Below, one piece after another: positions 4,286 to 6,746 of a stretch of DNA of 6,746 bases (position 1 is the first letter of the stretch; each line of letters starts with the position of its first letter). The stretch spans positions 1-6,746 of the forward strand of contig JALOSD010000244.1 in NCBI GenBank assembly GCA_025458585.1. Reading direction: 5' to 3'. Below the pieces are notes generated by a model. The model ran no database searches, had not been told where the DNA came from, and was given only the letters and a program-made list of their open reading frames with translations. The position numbers and the translations under genes were made by a program. The DNA is from Burkholderiaceae bacterium. GTDB lineage: Bacteria; Pseudomonadota; Gammaproteobacteria; Burkholderiales; Burkholderiaceae_C.

Positions 4286-5836
4286 ATGACCAACGACAAC
4301 CTGTTCGCCACGCTGCGCGCCGCGTTCCCGGCCGACCTCGACGCCGTGGCCGTCGAGACGGCCGACACGCCGCAGCCGCTGCACTACACCTGGCGCGACC
4401 TCGACCGCGGCACCGCGATGCTCGCGAACCTGCTCGCCTCGCTCGAACTGCCGCCGGGCAGCCGCATCGCGGCGCAGGTCGACAAGAGCGTCGAGGCGAT
4501 GATGCTGTACCTCGCGGTGCTGCGCGCCGGCCACGTCTACCTGCCGCTGAACACCGCGTACCAGGCCGGCGAGATCGAGTACTTCGTCGGCAACGCCGAG
4601 CCGGCGGTGGTCGTCTGCGCGAAGCGCAACTTCGGCTGGGTCGGCAAGATCGCGTTCAACGCCGGCGTGCAGCACGTCTTCACGCTCGACGACGACCGCA
4701 GCGGCACGCTGCTCGACCGCGCGGCGTTCCACGCCGACGTGCACGAGCCCGCGCCGGTGCAGGGCGACGACCTCGCGGTGATCGTCTACACCAGCGGCAC
4801 CACGGGGCGCAGCAAGGGCGCGATGCTCACGCACGAGAACCTGCGCAGCAACGCGCTCGTGCTCAAGGACTACTGGGCCTGGAGGACACCGGCCGACGGG
4901 GGCGACGTGCTGATCCACGCGCTGCCGATCTTCCACGTGCACGGCCTGTTCGTCGCGATCCACGGCGCGCTGCTCAACGGCAGCAAGACGATCTGGTTCG
5001 CCAGGTTCGACCCGGCGGCCGTCGTCGCGCGCCTGCCCGAGGCGACGGTGTTCATGGGCGTGCCGACGCTGTACGTGCGCATGCTCGGCGAGGCTGCGCT
5101 CACGCGCGAGCAGTGCGCGCACATGCGCCTGTTCGTCTCGGGCTCGGCGCCGCTGCTGATCGAGACCTTCGACGCCTGGCGCGAGCGCACCGGCCACACG
5201 ATCCTCGAGCGCTACGGCATGAGCGAGACCGTGATGCTGACGTCGAACCCCTACCGTCCCGAGTCGGCGCGCCGCGGCGGCACGGTGGGCTTCGCGCTGC
5301 CGGGCGTGGGCGTGCGCATCCGCGACGACAGGGGCCAGCCGGTGGCCACCGGCGAGGTCGGCCACATCCAGGTCAAGGGCCCGAACGTGTTCAAGGGCTA
5401 CTGGCGCATGCCCGAGAAGACGGCCGACGAGTTCACCGACGACCTGTGGTTCAAGACCGGCGACGTCGGCAAGGTCGACGCCGAGGGCTACGTGACGATC
5501 GTCGGCCGCAGCAAGGACCTCGTGATCACCGGCGGCTACAACGTCTACCCGGCCGAGGTCGAGGCGCTGATCAACGAGCTGCCCGGCGTCGCCGAGAGCG
5601 CCGTGATCGGCGTGCCCCACCCCGACTTCGGCGAAGGCGTGGTCGCCGTCGTCGTGCCGCGCTCCGGTGCCGCGCTCGAGCCGCAGGCGATCGTCGCGAC
5701 GCTGAAGACGAGGATCGCCGGCTACAAGGTGCCCAAGCACGTCGTCGTCGTGCCCGAGCTGCCGCGCAACCAGATGGGCAAGGTGCAGAAGAACCTGCTG
5801 CGCGACGCGCACCGCGCGCTGTTCGAGCCCGCGTGA
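4286..5836 (+). CDS. matB: Malonyl-CoA synthetase (malonate-CoA ligase), ANL superfamily
   Basis: The 516-residue cytoplasmic enzyme converts malonate, ATP and CoA to malonyl-CoA, AMP and pyrophosphate through an acyl-adenylate. ANL motifs are in order: P-loop YTSGTTGRSKG (about residues 168-178), YGMSET (about 310), FKTGD (about 389-393), GRSKDLVITGGYNVYPAEVE in the C-terminal subdomain, and MGKVQK with the adenylation lysine at about 499. The segment LPIFHVHGLFVAIHGALLNGSKTIWFARFD and SNPYRPESARRGGTVGFALPGVGV are distinctive of MatB-type ligases rather than acetyl- or long-chain acyl-CoA synthetases. A methylmalonate or other small dicarboxylate substrate remains possible. It starts 9 bp after the hydratase gene and its stop overlaps the next gene's GTG start. 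The malonyl-CoA decarboxylase gene that often accompanies matB is not in the window. Confidence 0.9.
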   Translation: MTNDNLFATLRAAFPADLDAVAVETADTPQPLHYTWRDLDRGTAMLANLLASLELPPGSRIAAQVDKSVEAMMLYLAVLRAGHVYLPLNTAYQAGEIEYFVGNAEPAVVVCAKRNFGWVGKIAFNAGVQHVFTLDDDRSGTLLDRAAFHADVHEPAPVQGDDLAVIVYTSGTTGRSKGAMLTHENLRSNALVLKDYWAWRTPADGGDVLIHALPIFHVHGLFVAIHGALLNGSKTIWFARFDPAAVVARLPEATVFMGVPTLYVRMLGEAALTREQCAHMRLFVSGSAPLLIETFDAWRERTGHTILERYGMSETVMLTSNPYRPESARRGGTVGFALPGVGVRIRDDRGQPVATGEVGHIQVKGPNVFKGYWRMPEKTADEFTDDLWFKTGDVGKVDAEGYVTIVGRSKDLVITGGYNVYPAEVEALINELPGVAESAVIGVPHPDFGEGVVAVVVPRSGAALEPQAIVATLKTRIAGYKVPKHVVVVPELPRNQMGKVQKNLLRDAHRALFEPA

Positions 5837-6042
5837 CGACGCCGGGCGCCGACGCCGTCTGCCCGCGCTGCGGCCAGCGCTTCCACTGCGGCGCATGCGA
5901 CGCCGCGCCCTGCGCCTGCACCACGGTGCGGCTCGACGCCGCGACGCTCGCCGCGCTGCGCGAGCGCTGGTCGGCTTGCCTGTGCCGCGAGTGCCTCGTC
6001 GCGCTCGCGCACGGCGAGCCGATCGAGCGGCCGGCGAGCTGA
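5833..6042 (+). CDS. Small CWC-type cysteine-rich protein (putative metal-binding)
   Basis: The 69-residue protein starts at GTG 5833, which overlaps the matB stop in a GTGA arrangement, so it is probably translationally coupled. It has nine cysteines: CPRCGQRFHCGAC (10-22), PCAC (26-29) and CLCREC (49-54). This is the layout of the Cys-rich CWC family (CPxCGxxFxCG ... CWC ... CLCxxCL), with the central CWC changed to CAC. The paired cysteines suggest zinc binding, but the biochemical role of the family is unknown. The overlap with matB points to shared transcription rather than a proven link to malonate use. Confidence 0.75.
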   Translation: MTTPGADAVCPRCGQRFHCGACDAAPCACTTVRLDAATLAALRERWSACLCRECLVALAHGEPIERPAS

Positions 6043-6046
6043 CCGG

Positions 6047-6064
6047 GGCCGGCGAGCGCCGGCC
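6047..6064. terminator. GC-rich hairpin between convergent genes, candidate bidirectional terminator
   Basis: GGCCGGCG and CGCCGGCC form perfect 8-bp arms around AG. The hairpin lies 5 bases after the CWC-protein stop (6042) and 5 bases before the lipoprotein stop (6070), so it can serve both converging operons. It lacks a U tract on either side, so intrinsic termination is likely incomplete and its role is inferred mainly from position. Confidence 0.5.
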
Positions 6065-6069
6065 GCAGC

Positions 6070-6297
6070 TCAGTTCGGCCGGCGCATGACCTTGTCGCGC
6101 AGCTTGTCGTACTCGCTCTGCGTGATCGCGCCTTCGTTGAGCGCGCGCTGCAGGTCGGTCAGTTCCAGGTCGGTCAGTTCCTGGCCCTTCGAGATCGTCG
6201 TCGTACCGCTGACGGTGACGTACTGGTCGCTGCCGCAGCCGGCGAGCAGGGCGGCGCCGAGCACGGCGGCCGCGAATGCGATGCGGATCGGGTTCAT
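6070..6297 (-). CDS. Small SHOCT-domain lipoprotein, second of a paralogous pair
   Basis: The 75-residue protein has a lipoprotein signal peptide: a hydrophobic core after Arg5, then lipobox LLAGC with the lipidated Cys21, followed by Gly, which favours outer-membrane sorting. The C-terminus LQRALNEGAITQSEYDKLRDKVM matches the SHOCT short C-terminal domain (L..L...G.IT..EY...K). Between them an exact 15-bp tandem duplication gives ELTDLELTDL (residues 40-49). It starts at ATG 6295-6297, 13 bases after the stop of the upstream paralogue, with GAGGG as a possible ribosome site. The function is unknown; SHOCT domains are short helical segments often found at the ends of envelope or membrane-associated proteins. 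Confidence 0.8.
   Translation of the reverse strand: MNPIRIAFAAAVLGAALLAGCGSDQYVTVSGTTTISKGQELTDLELTDLQRALNEGAITQSEYDKLRDKVMRRPN
6151..6180. repeat. 15-bp perfect in-frame tandem duplication inside the lipoprotein gene
   Basis: CAGGTCGGTCAGTTC occurs at 6151-6165 and again at 6166-6180 without mismatch. On the minus strand each copy encodes ELTDL, so the reading frame is kept and the protein gains one pentapeptide at the start of its SHOCT helix. The paralogue has only one corresponding block (QLIDL), which supports a recent insertion in this copy. Confidence 0.9.
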
Positions 6298-6310
6298 GTC
6301 GCGCCTGCCC

Positions 6311-6514
6311 TCAATTGACGTTGGCGATCAGGTTCGCCTTCTGCTTGTCGTACTCGGCCTGGCTCATCGCGCCGCTGTCGCGTGCCTTCTTCAGGTCGAT
6401 CAGCTGTTGGCCGATCGACACGCTGACCGTCGGCGCCACGACCTCGGTGCTGCCGCACCCGGCGAGCGCGAGCATCATCGCGCCGGCCACCGCCCCCATC
6501 TGCCACTGCCTCAT
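6311..6514 (-). CDS. Small SHOCT-domain lipoprotein, first of a paralogous pair
   Basis: The 67-residue protein starts at ATG 6512-6514, with GAGGAG upstream (GGAG eight bases from the start). Lipobox LALAGC places the lipidated cysteine at residue 20, again followed by Gly-Ser. The mature part has VSIGQQLIDLKKARDSGAMS and then QAEYDKQKANLIANV, a SHOCT-type helix pair parallel to the neighbouring lipoprotein (ISKGQELTDL... and ...GAITQSEYDKLRDKV), so the two arose by tandem gene duplication and then diverged. A longer in-frame start further upstream would bury the signal peptide and is rejected. The two genes likely form one operon read leftward. The role is unknown. Confidence 0.8.
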   Translation of the reverse strand: MRQWQMGAVAGAMMLALAGCGSTEVVAPTVSVSIGQQLIDLKKARDSGAMSQAEYDKQKANLIANVN

Positions 6515-6562
6515 CGCATCCGCTCCTCGATGTGTTGTGCGCCGCCCGCGCCGCGCGCCGCA

Positions 6563-6568
6563 ATGATA
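6563..6568 (-). promoter_or_regulatory. Candidate -10 element for the lipoprotein pair
   Basis: On the minus strand the sequence is TATCAT within GTCAGTATCATTGCGG, an AT-rich spot in GC-rich DNA about 50 bases before the first lipoprotein start. No good -35 element is present, so this is tentative. Confidence 0.3.
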
Positions 6569-6634
6569 CTGACACGCGCGATGACGCGGCGCCCCACCTC
6601 GGGCCAGCATGCCTCGCGCCCGGCTTCAACGCGT

Positions 6635-6656
6635 GGCGGCCCGAAGGCGGGCCGCC
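6635..6656 (-). terminator. Hairpin terminator candidate after the right-edge gene
   Basis: GGCGGCCCG (6635-6643) and CGGGCCGCC (6648-6656) form perfect 9-bp arms around a four-base loop; on the minus strand the loop is CCTT. It begins nine bases after the stop of the partial gene at the right edge and lies before the lipoprotein promoter region, as expected for a terminator. There is no U tract. Confidence 0.5.
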
Positions 6657-6665
6657 GTGCGCGTG

Positions 6666-6746
6666 TCATGTTCCCTGACGCGGCGGCGCGGCGGCGAGCA
6701 CCGTCCACAGGCGCGCCGCCTTGCGCCAAAGCCGCCAGCTCCACCA
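6666..6746 (-). CDS. C-terminal end of an unidentified gene, cut by the right edge
   Basis: The minus-strand frame entering from the right edge reads WWSWRLWRKAARLWTVL, then AAAPPRQGT, and stops at 6666-6668. The stop lies nine bases upstream of a strong hairpin, which supports a real gene end. Only 26 residues are visible, rich in Trp, Arg and Leu like an amphipathic or membrane-adjacent tail. I do not recognise the family and assign no function. Confidence 0.45.
   Translation of the reverse strand, partial: WWSWRLWRKAARLWTVLAAAPPRQGT

Noticed and set aside
3437..5896. Long minus-strand open frame of 819 codons opposite the hydratase and matB genes
   Set aside because: It is low-complexity, rich in Arg, His, Asp, Val and Ala, and lies antisense to well-conserved genes. 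It is a product of high GC and third-position bias, with no recognisable domain.
3832..6042. Plus-strand open frame of 736 codons covering matB out of frame and ending with the CWC protein
   Set aside because: Most of it is arginine-rich out-of-frame translation of the hydratase and matB genes. Only its last 69 codons, after GTG 5833, are a real gene.

Overview
The window is very GC-rich, with strong third-position G/C bias in every gene. Its gene content (a Bug-family solute-binding protein, malonyl-CoA synthetase, YeeE/YedE, a CopD-family protein, a CWC-type cysteine-rich protein) suggests a chromosomal segment of a betaproteobacterium, most likely Burkholderiales. This is inferred from gene content and protein flavour, not from a database match.

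Layout. 1-658 (minus) is an alpha/beta hydrolase of the methylesterase-like group. It is cut by the left edge and frameshifted by a 10-bp tandem duplication. 659-869 is a divergent intergenic region holding a 53-bp tandem duplication and an FNR/Anr-type box placed exactly 41.5 bp upstream of the start predicted from a -10-like element. 870-1912 (plus) is a YeeE/YedE-family sulfur-compound transporter whose first helix seems to have been lost in a frame-changing deletion. 1946-2398 (minus) is a small four-helix CopD-family membrane protein with a perfect 14-bp palindrome just upstream. 2399-2636 is a second divergent region with a long inverted repeat. 2637-6042 (plus) is a compact cluster: tctC-like binding protein (broken by an internal deletion), enoyl-CoA hydratase-family protein, malonyl-CoA synthetase (matB) and a small CWC-type cysteine-rich protein. 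Two paralogous small SHOCT lipoproteins follow on the minus strand (6070-6514), convergent with the cluster across a GC-rich hairpin. The right edge (6666-6746, minus) holds the last 26 codons of an unidentified gene followed by another hairpin.

How the genes fit together. The plus-strand cluster looks like malonate or related dicarboxylate assimilation: a periplasmic binding protein would capture the acid, MatB would activate it to a CoA thioester with ATP, and the crotonase-fold enzyme would act on a CoA ester. No malonyl-CoA decarboxylase and no TctA/TctB membrane subunits are visible, so the pathway is incomplete here. YeeE and CopD are unrelated membrane proteins arranged tail to tail.

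The most notable feature is the density of small rearrangements: three perfect or near-perfect tandem duplications (10, 53 and 15 bp) and two apparent deletion junctions. Three genes on the left half lose their frame this way, while the genes from 3500 rightward read cleanly. This is either real, ongoing gene decay through replication slippage or an assembly problem; the sequence alone cannot decide. I see no convincing new defence, mobile or RNA-based system, no tRNA or rRNA, no CRISPR array and no insertion sequence.
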